Below, in pieces: positions 1 to 6,916 of a stretch of 14,233 bases of DNA (position 1 is its first letter; each line of letters begins with the position of its first letter). This stretch comes from Candidatus Altimarinota bacterium. GTDB taxonomy: Bacteria > Patescibacteriota > Gracilibacteria > UBA4473. The notes under the pieces are model-generated. The model worked only from the letters and a program-made list of their open reading frames with translations. It was not told where the DNA came from and made no database searches. Location: NCBI GenBank assembly GCA_020629095.1, contig JAHDDZ010000018.1, positions 1 to 14,233 of the forward strand, written 5' to 3'. A program made the position numbers and the translations under genes.

Positions 1-117
1 TCAGTTGTATGGTCTGACGCTGCTGACCCAGCGCACAGCACTACTTCAATTGACTGGTTGAATGGTTACCGACTAGATACTGATACTAACGCTCTAACCG
101 TTGGTGAAGTAAACTAG
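1..117 (+). CDS. C-terminal end of a probable surface/secreted protein (partial)
   Basis: Reading frame 1 is open from the window edge to a TAG at 115-117 and gives 38 residues. The tail is polar and rich in Asp, Thr and Ser, with the stretches VVWSDAAD, HSTTSIDWLNGY and a final TVGEVN. From memory, tails with a WSD...HS...DW.NGY pattern occur at the C-termini of large secreted or S-layer-like proteins of Patescibacteria; that link is recall, not a search. A strong terminator 35 bp downstream confirms that the gene ends here. The upstream part is outside the window, so function and size are unknown. A different extracellular repeat protein is equally possible. Confidence 0.6.
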   Translation, partial: SVVWSDAADPAHSTTSIDWLNGYRLDTDTNALTVGEVN

Positions 118-152
118 TTCGAATCATTTCAAAGTTCTCTTGAAAGCAAAGG

Positions 153-182
153 GCCCCCCTCGAAAGAGGGGGGCTTTTTTGT
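153..182 (+). terminator. Strong intrinsic terminator
   Basis: An 8-bp, mostly G-C stem (gcccccct at 153-160 with aggggggc at 167-174) has a 6-nt loop, cgaaag, and is followed at once by six T. It ends the transcript of the preceding surface-protein gene. It sits 24 bp before the recF start, so the T-tract also lies just upstream of the recF -10 element. Confidence 0.93.
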
Positions 183-192
183 TGTACTTGTT

Positions 193-198
193 TATACT
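193..198 (+). promoter_or_regulatory. Predicted -10 element of recF
   Basis: TATACT ends 7 nt before the ATG at 206, which puts the predicted transcript start on the start codon. No convincing -35 is visible at 16-18 bp, because that place is taken by the terminator stem. No Shine-Dalgarno sequence lies before the ATG. Confidence 0.55.
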
Positions 199-205
199 AT
201 TGCTG

Positions 206-1255
206 ATGATAAGATCAGTACGCCTCTGGGATTTTCGCTGTCATGCATCAGCATCAATCAATCTAGCCCACCAAACAGCACTTATAGGTAGCAACGGGCG
301 TGGGAAGACTTCATTTCTAGAAGCTCTTTACCTCTCAGCCATGGGGCGATCATGGAGAACAGGCACAACGGCCGATATAGTGCGGCAAGAGGCTGAATCT
401 GCTAAGATAGAAATTGAGCTTGTATCAAATGATGTGCTGCAGCTTTACATTCATGCTAGAGGTAAAAAGCTAACACGAAACGGTAAGGCAATTACCTGGT
501 CTCGGCACTTTGGTTCCATTCCGATTGTGTTGTTTGCACCTGAGCTTTCTTTTTTATTTCATGGCACAAAGGAAGTTCGCCAACGGTGGTTGAATCAACT
601 CTGTGGGCAGGTTAGCGCAGACTATGTGAGCAAGGTGCGAAATTTGGCCAAATATGCCCAACAGAAGCGATCAATCCTGCAAGACGAAGGAAGCGTTCCA
701 TTTGATCTTATAAAGACCTATAATGAGCAAATTTCAAAGCTTTCTACTGAAATATGGAAAATTCGGCAGAATGTACTAAAAATGCTTCAGCCATATTTGA
801 AAAAATATATGAATCAGTTTTGCCCGTCGATGAGACACGTGCAAATTGAACTGATAAACCCCGAAGGCATTTTGAGCCAATCTGAGTTGCAAGCAGAAAT
901 GGAGAAAGGACTGAATAGAGAAAGAGCAGCAAAGCGAGTTTTATTTGGTGCACAAAGAGATGATGTAGCTTTTGAATTTGGTGGTAAAGCCCTGAAAAAG
1001 ACGGCATCCCGTGGCGAAGAGCGATCAGTCTTACTGTGTTTGCTTGCTGCTGGAAGAGATGTGCTGGAAGAACAAACGCAAAAAACCCCTCTTTTATTAT
1101 TAGATGATGTCTTCTCAGAGCTTGACGCAGAGCGGCAAATGCAACTGAGGAGAATAACAGATGGATATCAATCAATCATTACGACAACCCACAAAAGCCA
1201 CTTGGAGGGCTTTTTAGATGCACAGATTATTGACCTTGACGCCGGTCTTTCATAG
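206..1255 (+). CDS. recF: DNA replication and repair protein RecF
   Basis: RecF is an SMC/ABC-type ATPase that helps load RecA at single-strand gaps with RecO and RecR. The 350-residue product is about the usual family length. Seen in the sequence: Walker A GSNGRGKT at residues 28-35; the RecF motif GAQRDDV before the ABC signature SRGEERS near residue 268; and Walker B/D-loop LLLLDDVFSELD around residues 296-307, followed by a TTHKSHL switch region. I chose the ATG at 206 because it begins at the family-typical N-terminus (MIRSVRLWDF), sits 7 nt after a -10 element and lies after the terminator. An in-frame TTG at 140 would translate the terminator hairpin. The gene is not next to dnaA, dnaN or gyrB as in many bacteria. 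Its last 29 bp overlap the convergent der. Confidence 0.93.
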   Translation: MIRSVRLWDFRCHASASINLAHQTALIGSNGRGKTSFLEALYLSAMGRSWRTGTTADIVRQEAESAKIEIELVSNDVLQLYIHARGKKLTRNGKAITWSRHFGSIPIVLFAPELSFLFHGTKEVRQRWLNQLCGQVSADYVSKVRNLAKYAQQKRSILQDEGSVPFDLIKTYNEQISKLSTEIWKIRQNVLKMLQPYLKKYMNQFCPSMRHVQIELINPEGILSQSELQAEMEKGLNRERAAKRVLFGAQRDDVAFEFGGKALKKTASRGEERSVLLCLLAAGRDVLEEQTQKTPLLLLDDVFSELDAERQMQLRRITDGYQSIITTTHKSHLEGFLDAQIIDLDAGLS

Positions 1256-2630
1256 CGTCTCGCAGCTCAATTATCATCGGTGTTCCGTGGAATCCAAATT
1301 TCTCTCGGAGCTTATTTTCAATATACCGCCGGTAGCTCCAGTGAAATGCCTGAACGTTATTTACGTGAATGAGGAACTTAGGAGGAGATGTATCAACCTG
1401 ACTCATATACTTTATTTTACCAATTTTGGTTCCGACACTCGGCTGCACGTGCCCATAGAGAATATCGGGCAAATACCGATTAAGCTCAGCTGTTGAAACG
1501 CGTTTTTCTCTTTCAATACCAACTCCAAGTGCTGCTTCGATGATGTCAGCCACGCCTTTTCCAGTTTTGGCGCTAAAAAAGGACATAGACGCCCACGGGA
1601 TAAAACTTAAATGTTTGTGCAAATAGTACCAATAATCCTTCTTAATTTGGTTCATATCCTTCCCCCACATATCCACTTCCTCCAGCTCTCGCTCGTCCGT
1701 TTCTTCTGTTTGGCGGGCTTTTTCATAGGCAAGATCAAACTTGTTGATACCCAGCAAGAGTCCTCGCCCCTCAGCCACAATGCGCTGCACGAGCGCCTTG
1801 TCTTGGTGGGTTATTCCTTCCAGGGCATCAATGAGCAGCACGCACACATCGGCATCCATAATCGCCTGCTGGGTCCGCACAATACTCCAATATTCAATAC
1901 CACGCCCGATCTTTCCTGGGCGACGAATTCCAGCTGTATCCAGCAGCTCAATCCGCTTACCATCTGTTGTGGTCAGTATGTCCCGTATGGTATCACGTGT
2001 TGTTCCCGAAACCTCACTCACGAGGCTAATTTGTTTTCCTAGCAGTTTATTTACCAGCGTGCTTTTCCCCACATTTGGTCGGCCAACAATCGCCAACCGC
2101 AGGTCAACATCTGGCACATCAGCAACCGCAGTCTGATCTGGCAAGGCAGCCTCTAGCGCGTCTTGCAGCTCCCACGTGTGCACATAGTTTTTTCCGCTCA
2201 CGGCCATTGGCACCCCGAGTCCAAAAGCGGCCATTTCATAGGCTCTAGTAGCATCTCCATCATCAATTTTATTGGCCGCTATCACAACTGGTTTTGGTTG
2301 TTTTCGCAGTAGCTCAACTACGCTGTGGTCATCTTGAGTTATTTCTGCCCGAGCGTCCAGAACTAGCAAAATCACATCAGCATTTTCTATCGCAATTTTT
2401 GCTTGCTCCTGCATACTTGTTTCCAGGTCATCACCTTTTTCATTGGTCAGGCCAGCGGTGTCGACCAGCCAAAAACTCTTTTTTTCACCGACAATTCTTT
2501 CGGCCACCATGTCGCGGGTTGTGCCTGGAATATCACTTATAATAGCCCGTCTTTTCCCAATTAAGGCATTGAAAAGCGTACTCTTGCCTACGTTTGGGCG
2601 CCCAATGATAGCGACACTCGGAAGTTCCAT
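1227..2630 (-). CDS. der: Ribosome-assembly GTPase Der (EngA)
   Basis: Der is an essential GTPase with two tandem G domains that assists late 50S subunit assembly. The product is 467 residues. Domain 1 has G1 GRPNVGKST at 10-18, DTAG at 57-60 and NKID at 120-123. Domain 2 has GRPNVGKST at 183-191, DTAG at 231-234 and NKFD at 296-299. The last 100 or so residues form the KH-like domain, ending in a typical FGFHGTPM segment. Domain 2 carries a charged insert (about 302-335, many Glu and Lys) of roughly 20 residues after NKFD, longer than in common homologues. The start at 2630 gives the expected MELPSVAIIGRPN N-terminus; an upstream in-frame start at 2762 would overlap the Mur ligase gene and add an unrelated segment. 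The 3' end overlaps recF by 29 bp, and no terminator separates the two. Confidence 0.96.
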   Translation of the reverse strand: MELPSVAIIGRPNVGKSTLFNALIGKRRAIISDIPGTTRDMVAERIVGEKKSFWLVDTAGLTNEKGDDLETSMQEQAKIAIENADVILLVLDARAEITQDDHSVVELLRKQPKPVVIAANKIDDGDATRAYEMAAFGLGVPMAVSGKNYVHTWELQDALEAALPDQTAVADVPDVDLRLAIVGRPNVGKSTLVNKLLGKQISLVSEVSGTTRDTIRDILTTTDGKRIELLDTAGIRRPGKIGRGIEYWSIVRTQQAIMDADVCVLLIDALEGITHQDKALVQRIVAEGRGLLLGINKFDLAYEKARQTEETDERELEEVDMWGKDMNQIKKDYWYYLHKHLSFIPWASMSFFSAKTGKGVADIIEAALGVGIEREKRVSTAELNRYLPDILYGHVQPSVGTKIGKIKYMSQVDTSPPKFLIHVNNVQAFHWSYRRYIENKLREKFGFHGTPMIIELRDAMKDRRQGQ

Positions 2631-2638
2631 GCGGATGA

Positions 2639-2667
2639 GTTGTAACAGAGATCTGGCTATTATGCAA
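2639..2667 (-). promoter_or_regulatory. Predicted promoter of der
   Basis: On the minus strand TTGCAT (2667-2662) is followed after 17 bp by TACAAC (2644-2639), preceded by TGT (extended -10). The hexamer ends 8 nt before the ATG at 2630. The match is moderate (3/6 and 5/6). The site lies back to back with the Mur ligase promoter in the same 59-bp gap. Confidence 0.4.
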
Positions 2668-2673
2668 TTATTT

Positions 2674-2682
2674 TGGTATAAT
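2674..2682 (+). promoter_or_regulatory. Extended -10 promoter of the Mur ligase gene
   Basis: TGG followed by a perfect TATAAT (2677-2682) ends 7 nt before the ATG at 2690, so the predicted transcript starts at the start codon. No clear -35 is present; the extended -10 may compensate. Confidence 0.7.
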
Positions 2683-2689
2683 AAACAAG

Positions 2690-3997
2690 ATGTTGCAAAA
2701 AATAAAAAACAGAATTCCAGAAAGAAGTCCCATTCGTAAGGCATATCATAAGCTGATGGCACAGTTGGCGGCTACGCGTTATAGCTTTCCAGCAGGGCAT
2801 TTACGAGTTATCGGAGTAACAGGCACATCTGGAAAATCAACCACGGTTGAGATTATCCGGCATATTTTGCAGTCAGCTGGGCAAATGACGGGGGCAATCA
2901 GTACTGTGCAAGTGCACATTGGCGATGAATCATTTGCACCACCGACATTGCGCACAACCCAAAAACCAAGTTATACACAACAGATTTTACACAAAATGGT
3001 AGAGGCAGGAGTAAAAAATTTGGTAATAGAAGTGAGCTCTCACGCGATTGATCAGCACCGTTTATGGGGTGTAAATATTGATACGGCTGTGCTGACAAAT
3101 ATTTTTGACAACGAGCATCTTGATTATCATGGCACATTTGAAGATTATGTGTCTACGAAGGGGCTACTATTTCAAGAATTGAACTCTGCAGCGAGAAAGC
3201 CCGGTATCGAGAAAATGACAATTTTGCCAGCAGATGATGCTCAGTTTGAGCGTTTCAATGCTTTTCCGTGTGATAAAAAGTGGACATTTGCCAAACGTAA
3301 AAATGCAGACATTAAAGCTGAAAATGTAGAATATAAAAAGAACACGGTTGAGTTTGACCTGCGCTTGCCCAATGCCCAAGTGCATATTTCAGCGCCAATA
3401 GTGGGAGCCCAGAATCTTGAAAACCTGCTGTGTGCAATTACGGTTGCGCTCAGCCATGGGGTTCCCGCAGAGGACCTGCCAGCTATAATTGCTTCATTTA
3501 AGGGAGTTCCTGGGCGACTGGAGCGAATTGATCAAGGGCAAGAATTTGAAACATTGGTTGATTTTACTTACAAACCATCAGCGCTGCAGAGCGTCCTCGG
3601 GATGCTTTCAAAGTTAAAAAAAGGAAAACTGATTGTTTTATGGGGGGGGGCATACGGCCGAACAAAAGAGAACTATGAGGCATGCGCACAGATAATCGAT
3701 CAATTTGCAGATGAGTTCATCTTGACCACAGATGACCCAGGAAAGACAAACCCAAAACTGATTACGCAAATCGTAAAAGGAGCTGTTGCCAGAGTAGAGG
3801 GGGATGGGAGGTTTTGGGATATTCCAGATCGATATGAAGCTATACGATATGCCCTTATGACAGCTGAGAAAGGTGATACGGTGCTGATCGCCGGAAGAGG
3901 GCACGAGACGGTTCAAACTATTGGGTCGCAGGAAATAGAACTGGATGATCGAGAGGTCTGCCGAGAGGTGCTGGCACAAATGGGTTTTATGCAGTAA
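2690..3997 (+). CDS. MurE-like Mur ligase lacking the N-terminal UDP-binding domain
   Basis: This is a Mur ligase of the MurE type, which in peptidoglycan synthesis adds the third residue to UDP-MurNAc-L-Ala-D-Glu. The 435-residue product starts only about 40 residues before the ATP loop GVTGTSGKST (42-51), so most of domain 1, which binds the UDP sugar in about 490-residue MurE enzymes, is absent. Other family motifs are EVSSHAIDQHR (114-124), EHLDYHG (142-148), the candidate carbamylated Lys157 in STKGLLF, GRLERID (275-281) and AGRGHE (401-406). The usual DNPR motif, which contacts meso-diaminopimelate in Gram-negative-type MurE, reads DDPG (348-351), and the usual DYAHTP reads DFTYKP (291-296). 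The amino acid added therefore cannot be inferred. From memory, similar short Mur ligases are common in Patescibacteria. A run of nine G (3642-3650) encodes part of WGGAY with the frame intact. Confidence 0.85.
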   Translation: MLQKIKNRIPERSPIRKAYHKLMAQLAATRYSFPAGHLRVIGVTGTSGKSTTVEIIRHILQSAGQMTGAISTVQVHIGDESFAPPTLRTTQKPSYTQQILHKMVEAGVKNLVIEVSSHAIDQHRLWGVNIDTAVLTNIFDNEHLDYHGTFEDYVSTKGLLFQELNSAARKPGIEKMTILPADDAQFERFNAFPCDKKWTFAKRKNADIKAENVEYKKNTVEFDLRLPNAQVHISAPIVGAQNLENLLCAITVALSHGVPAEDLPAIIASFKGVPGRLERIDQGQEFETLVDFTYKPSALQSVLGMLSKLKKGKLIVLWGGAYGRTKENYEACAQIIDQFADEFILTTDDPGKTNPKLITQIVKGAVARVEGDGRFWDIPDRYEAIRYALMTAEKGDTVLIAGRGHETVQTIGSQEIELDDREVCREVLAQMGFMQ

Positions 3998-3999
3998 AG

Positions 4000-4034
4000 A
4001 GCCTGTAAAAGGATAGACAAAAAAGGCTTTTTTT
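4000..4034 (+). terminator. Weak terminator after the Mur ligase gene
   Basis: agcct (4000-4004) pairs with aggct (4024-4028). Pairing can extend outward by G-T and A-T pairs, and the second arm runs into seven T (4028-4034). The loop is long (19 nt) and contains the predicted -35 of the next gene, so termination is probably partial. Confidence 0.45.
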
Positions 4035-4042
4035 GCTATAAT
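4014..4042 (+). promoter_or_regulatory. Promoter of the PrsW-family gene
   Basis: TAGACA (4014-4019, 5/6 match), a 17-bp spacer and a perfect TATAAT (4037-4042) with TGC before it form one of the best promoters in the window. The hexamer ends 7 nt before the ATG at 4050, so the mRNA should be leaderless. Confidence 0.8.
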
Positions 4043-4049
4043 AATCTGA

Positions 4050-5093
4050 ATGGAAATTTTAGCTTTTTTGCAAAAAAATGATTGGGCGCTTTTGGGTGTT
4101 ACCCTATTGCCAATTTTGGCATGGATTTTTTATTTTCAGTCAGTAAACAAAGAAAAAGGCAAGTACGTACTTTTGGCGTTTATAGCTGGCATGATGAGTG
4201 TTTTTGCGATTAAGCTCTACGAGCAATATTGGAATATGGGGCTTTTGTGGTTTAGCCATTCAAATCTGTTTACATATCTTTCACAACTCATTTCAGAGCC
4301 AAGTATTGCCCAGTTTTTGATATTCATTGCGATGAGTATTTTTGTGGCAGTCTCCTTCTTTATTTTGGTTGCAGTGCTTATGTTTATCTTGGAGGTTGGG
4401 AGCGGAGACAACACAATTTCTCTTTTCTGGAGGAAGGCAAAATGCATCCGGGACACTCCAACAGTCTTCATTTTCGCAGGTCTGTTTATGGGGTTTTTGG
4501 CTTGGGGGGCATGGATCGCACTGCCTTCTTTTGTATGGAAAGGACTGATGGTTGGTGCTCTTGAAGAATACGTAAAGCATTTATGTTTGCGTTTTGCAGA
4601 TGAAGACAAGATTATTAATTTTGATGATGCGATTAGCTTCAGCATAATTGTGGCGCTTGGTTTTGCCTTCGTAGAAAACTATTTTTACTTCAAAGATCAC
4701 CTCAATGACCCATATATGTTCCGCGGTATATTCATTCTTCGCTCAACACTGAGTGTCTTGGCACATGTTGGTTTCAGTGCACTCTTTGGTTATTTCTATG
4801 GGTTGGCGCATTTCAGTGATGAAATTTATAAAAATGAAGTACAAGAAGGCCGCCATAAGTTACTAGAAGGATTTCATCGAGTATGTCATATTAATGGAAA
4901 ACGCGTGTTTCATCAGGAATTAATGCTAGAAGGAATGGCAATTGCAATGCTGCTGCATGCTGCTTTTAATAGCGCACTTGAAGGATATTCGATTCAGATG
5001 GCACTGCCAATTGTATTCATTATGTTCTTTATTGTTATGAACCTATTCCACAGGAAAGACCTGCACCACAGGCGCGGCCACATCTTGCGTTAA
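4050..5093 (+). CDS. PrsW-family intramembrane metalloprotease (CPBP/M82-like)
   Basis: The 347-residue product is a multi-pass membrane protein with about eight hydrophobic segments. It carries the motifs of the PrsW family in order: EEYVKH with Glu172-Glu173 and His177; GFAFVEN ending in Glu209-Asn210; AHVGFSALFGYFYG with His239; and LHAAFN with His303 and Asn307. These glutamates and histidines are the expected metal-binding and catalytic residues in the membrane. PrsW of Bacillus cleaves an anti-sigma factor, but no anti-sigma gene lies here, so the substrate is unknown. A loop at about 254-292, between the third and fourth motifs, is hydrophilic. The C-terminus is His- and Arg-rich. The gene has its own promoter, and its terminator is shared with the convergent gene. 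Confidence 0.85.
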   Translation: MEILAFLQKNDWALLGVTLLPILAWIFYFQSVNKEKGKYVLLAFIAGMMSVFAIKLYEQYWNMGLLWFSHSNLFTYLSQLISEPSIAQFLIFIAMSIFVAVSFFILVAVLMFILEVGSGDNTISLFWRKAKCIRDTPTVFIFAGLFMGFLAWGAWIALPSFVWKGLMVGALEEYVKHLCLRFADEDKIINFDDAISFSIIVALGFAFVENYFYFKDHLNDPYMFRGIFILRSTLSVLAHVGFSALFGYFYGLAHFSDEIYKNEVQEGRHKLLEGFHRVCHINGKRVFHQELMLEGMAIAMLLHAAFNSALEGYSIQMALPIVFIMFFIVMNLFHRKDLHHRRGHILR

Positions 5094-5115
5094 AAAATCC
5101 CCTTTCGGGGATTTT
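5094..5115. terminator. Bidirectional intrinsic terminator
   Basis: aaaatcccc (5094-5102) pairs perfectly with ggggatttt (5107-5115) around a tttc loop. The A-tract on one side and T-tract on the other make it work in both directions. It serves the PrsW-family gene (ends 5093) and the convergent region-4/HARE gene (ends 5121). Confidence 0.9.
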
Positions 5116-5120
5116 AGTTA

Positions 5121-6203
5121 TTATTTTGATCGTTGGTTTCTTCTGCGTTTATCCATTTCTGGCACATAATCATATACGGCACGACCAACACGTTTGAAGA
5201 AATCATATTTTTGAAGGTTGAGTGAGATAGTTCCAATTCGGATGTCTCGTTTTGCAAGCACTCCATCAATAATATCTTTTCGTTTCATTGGGCCTCCATT
5301 TTCTTTTATTACCTGGATGATAACATCACAAACGGTTCCGGCCACCATGCCCCAATTTTTTAGTCCATACTCACCACGACCAACCAAAACAAATTCATCA
5401 TGACGAATGAGCTCGTTATGTACTGCCTGGGGTGTGACTTTTTTTCGTGAAGGGAATTCTTTATGCACGCGTTCTATAATTGTTCGGAAATGGAGTGGCT
5501 TTTTATCTTTTTTTAGGACAATAGTAATTCGATCTCGGATTGATTTTGGATTAATCAGTCGGCAGTTTGCCAGGCCCCATTTTTCACCAATTGTTATAAA
5601 TCGATTATCAATCTCAAGAAGAGAAGCAACGATTGATTTATCGCCTTTAACAGTAACCTCTTTCGCTACTTCTTCAGCGGTCATGACTTCATCACCTTGC
5701 TTTTTAAGGAGCTTTAAAATAACATCCGTTGTCTCACGAATACTTGAAAGGGGCGTGTCAGCCAGTCGCCAAAAGGGGCGTGTATTGATTGTTTTTTCAT
5801 GCAACACAAATCTATTTGAAACACGCAAAGCAAGTTTTAATGAGTTCATATCAAAGTTCTTTGGCTCTCCTAGTTTTTTATACAGTGCATCAAAAAGTGA
5901 ATCCTCAAGCATTACTCCACCATTCTCACCCAACACTTTTTCGGCAAGTCCATGAACGAGTTGCATATGCGGATCCATTGAAATCCGCGCCAATTTTTTG
6001 ATCGCAACGGCCTCAATCTGGCGAACACGCTCTCGAGTAATCGAATAACTTTTTCCAATTTTATCAAGGGTCTCTTTTTTCTTTAGTCCCAATGAGAAGC
6101 GCCGCTTTATAATGTTTTGCTCTTTTTCAGTTAGAAGGCTCAAAAGCCGATCCATTAGTTCTGGAAAATTCACTTGCTTAACGCTGTTTGCAACTTCTGT
6201 CAT
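5121..6203 (-). CDS. Sigma-70 region 4 protein with HARE-type winged helices, no region 2
   Basis: Residues about 15-76 of the 360-residue product look like sigma-70 region 4: LTEKEQNIIKRRFSLGL, then a helix-turn-helix with SYSITRERVRQIEAVAIKKL (52-71), the part that reads -35 elements in sigma factors. Regions 1.2 to 3, including the -10-reading region 2, are absent. The remainder looks like three or four winged helices. The clearest is HARE-HTH-like at about 235-285 (PLHFRTIIERVHKEF ... VGRGEYGLKNWG); others lie at about 160-215 and 288-347. The C-terminus is a basic tail (KRRRNQRSK). HARE-HTH domains occur in the delta subunit of Firmicutes RNA polymerase and in chromatin proteins. I infer a DNA- or polymerase-binding transcription regulator rather than a complete sigma factor. 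Genes of this type recur in Patescibacteria as far as I recall. Start at 6203: ATG after an extended -10. Confidence 0.8.
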   Translation of the reverse strand: MTEVANSVKQVNFPELMDRLLSLLTEKEQNIIKRRFSLGLKKKETLDKIGKSYSITRERVRQIEAVAIKKLARISMDPHMQLVHGLAEKVLGENGGVMLEDSLFDALYKKLGEPKNFDMNSLKLALRVSNRFVLHEKTINTRPFWRLADTPLSSIRETTDVILKLLKKQGDEVMTAEEVAKEVTVKGDKSIVASLLEIDNRFITIGEKWGLANCRLINPKSIRDRITIVLKKDKKPLHFRTIIERVHKEFPSRKKVTPQAVHNELIRHDEFVLVGRGEYGLKNWGMVAGTVCDVIIQVIKENGGPMKRKDIIDGVLAKRDIRIGTISLNLQKYDFFKRVGRAVYDYVPEMDKRRRNQRSK

Positions 6204-6213
6204 AGTTATTTAA

Positions 6214-6222
6214 ATTTTAGCA
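6214..6222 (-). promoter_or_regulatory. Extended -10 of the region-4/HARE gene
   Basis: Minus-strand TGC followed by TAAAAT (6219-6214) ends 10 nt before the ATG at 6203. This spacing is longer than elsewhere in the window and would leave a leader of a few nucleotides. No good -35 is seen. Confidence 0.4.
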
Positions 6223-6301
6223 AATACACCTTTCCCCTCAGTACATTAACAATTTACAGTTCACGGCCGTGGTGTCAAATGTTTTTTTGCCATTTTTTAT
6301 G

Positions 6302-6307
6302 TACAAT
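6302..6307 (+). promoter_or_regulatory. Predicted -10 of the nucleotidyltransferase gene
   Basis: TACAAT ends 6 nt before the ATG at 6314. No recognisable -35 lies 16-18 bp upstream. The 110-bp gap to the divergent gene (6204-6313) holds this element and the opposing extended -10; I see nothing else in it. Confidence 0.45.
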
Positions 6308-6313
6308 ACAACC

Positions 6314-6916
6314 ATGCACGCACCAATTAAGATTCAAAGAGATATAAAAATTCTCTCTCAGATAAAGTCCCTGAAATGCATTTCTATTAGTGGGTCTTTT
6401 GTAACAGGGGATTTTAAAGATAGTTCTGATTATGATATTTTTTGTATTTGTGTGCCTGGGCGCATTTGGACAACTCGTTTTTTGGTACAGCTTTTTTTGA
6501 TTTTGGCAGGAAAAATCGCCAGAGAGAAAAACCATGCAGGGAAGATTTGCCCAAATCACTTCATAACAACAGATGGATTGAGGCTGCAGCAACAAAATGA
6601 ATATACTGCAAACCTATTCTCAAAAGCCTTTTCAGTATATGATCCAAATGGTATTTGGGGGCACTTTCAGGCAGCCAATAAAGAATGGATTAAGGCCTAT
6701 GGATATAATTATTTAGATGAAAAAAGAGTTGATAGCGTGTTGATTCAAAACTCAAAAAAGGGATGTATCGGGGATTTATTTGAAAAAATGGTTGAGAAAA
6801 TTCAGCGATGGAAGATTGCCCAAAACCCCCTCACAAGACTGCCAAAAGCGCAAATCATCCTAAGCGACAAAGAGCTGCGTTTTCACCCACGACCAAAATC
6901 TATTCCCACTCAATAG
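6314..6916 (+). CDS. Small nucleotidyltransferase-fold protein (Pol beta superfamily)
   Basis: The 200-residue product has the minimal nucleotidyltransferase signature: SGSFVTGDFKDSSDYDIF, with Gly27-Ser28 and the metal-binding pair Asp39/Asp41. A third acidic residue is not certain; Asp87 in ITTDGL is a candidate. A hydrophobic stretch at about 57-67 follows, then a mixed, partly basic C-terminal half without known domains. Such proteins transfer nucleotides to RNA, proteins or small molecules; the substrate cannot be told. The ATG at 6314 was chosen over an earlier in-frame GTG at 6269 because it follows a -10 element and starts just before the domain. There is no adjacent HEPN-like partner, so a MNT/HEPN toxin-antitoxin pair is not supported. 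The last 17 bp overlap the end of guaA. Confidence 0.65.
   Translation: MHAPIKIQRDIKILSQIKSLKCISISGSFVTGDFKDSSDYDIFCICVPGRIWTTRFLVQLFLILAGKIAREKNHAGKICPNHFITTDGLRLQQQNEYTANLFSKAFSVYDPNGIWGHFQAANKEWIKAYGYNYLDEKRVDSVLIQNSKKGCIGDLFEKMVEKIQRWKIAQNPLTRLPKAQIILSDKELRFHPRPKSIPTQ

Noticed and set aside
140..205. Upstream TTG start extending RecF by 22 residues
   Set aside because: It would translate the terminator hairpin and T-tract; the ATG at 206 matches the family N-terminus and follows a -10 element.
2631..2762. Upstream start extending Der by 44 residues
   Set aside because: The extension overlaps the divergent Mur ligase gene and promoter, is unlike Der, and the GTPase domain starts normally from 2630.
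5407..5955. Long open frame on the plus strand opposite the region-4/HARE gene
   Set aside because: It mirrors the coding frame of a real gene and shows no domain, promoter or start context; the same holds for the open frames opposite recF (744-1175), der (1741-2136) and guaA (7780-8166).
5121..6203. Complete sigma factor or RpoE delta subunit
   Set aside because: Region 2 is missing, and the protein has a region 4 and several winged helices that the single-domain delta subunit does not have.
6314..6916. MNT/HEPN toxin-antitoxin system
   Set aside because: Only the nucleotidyltransferase-like gene is present; neighbours are guaA and a transcription regulator, with no HEPN motif seen.
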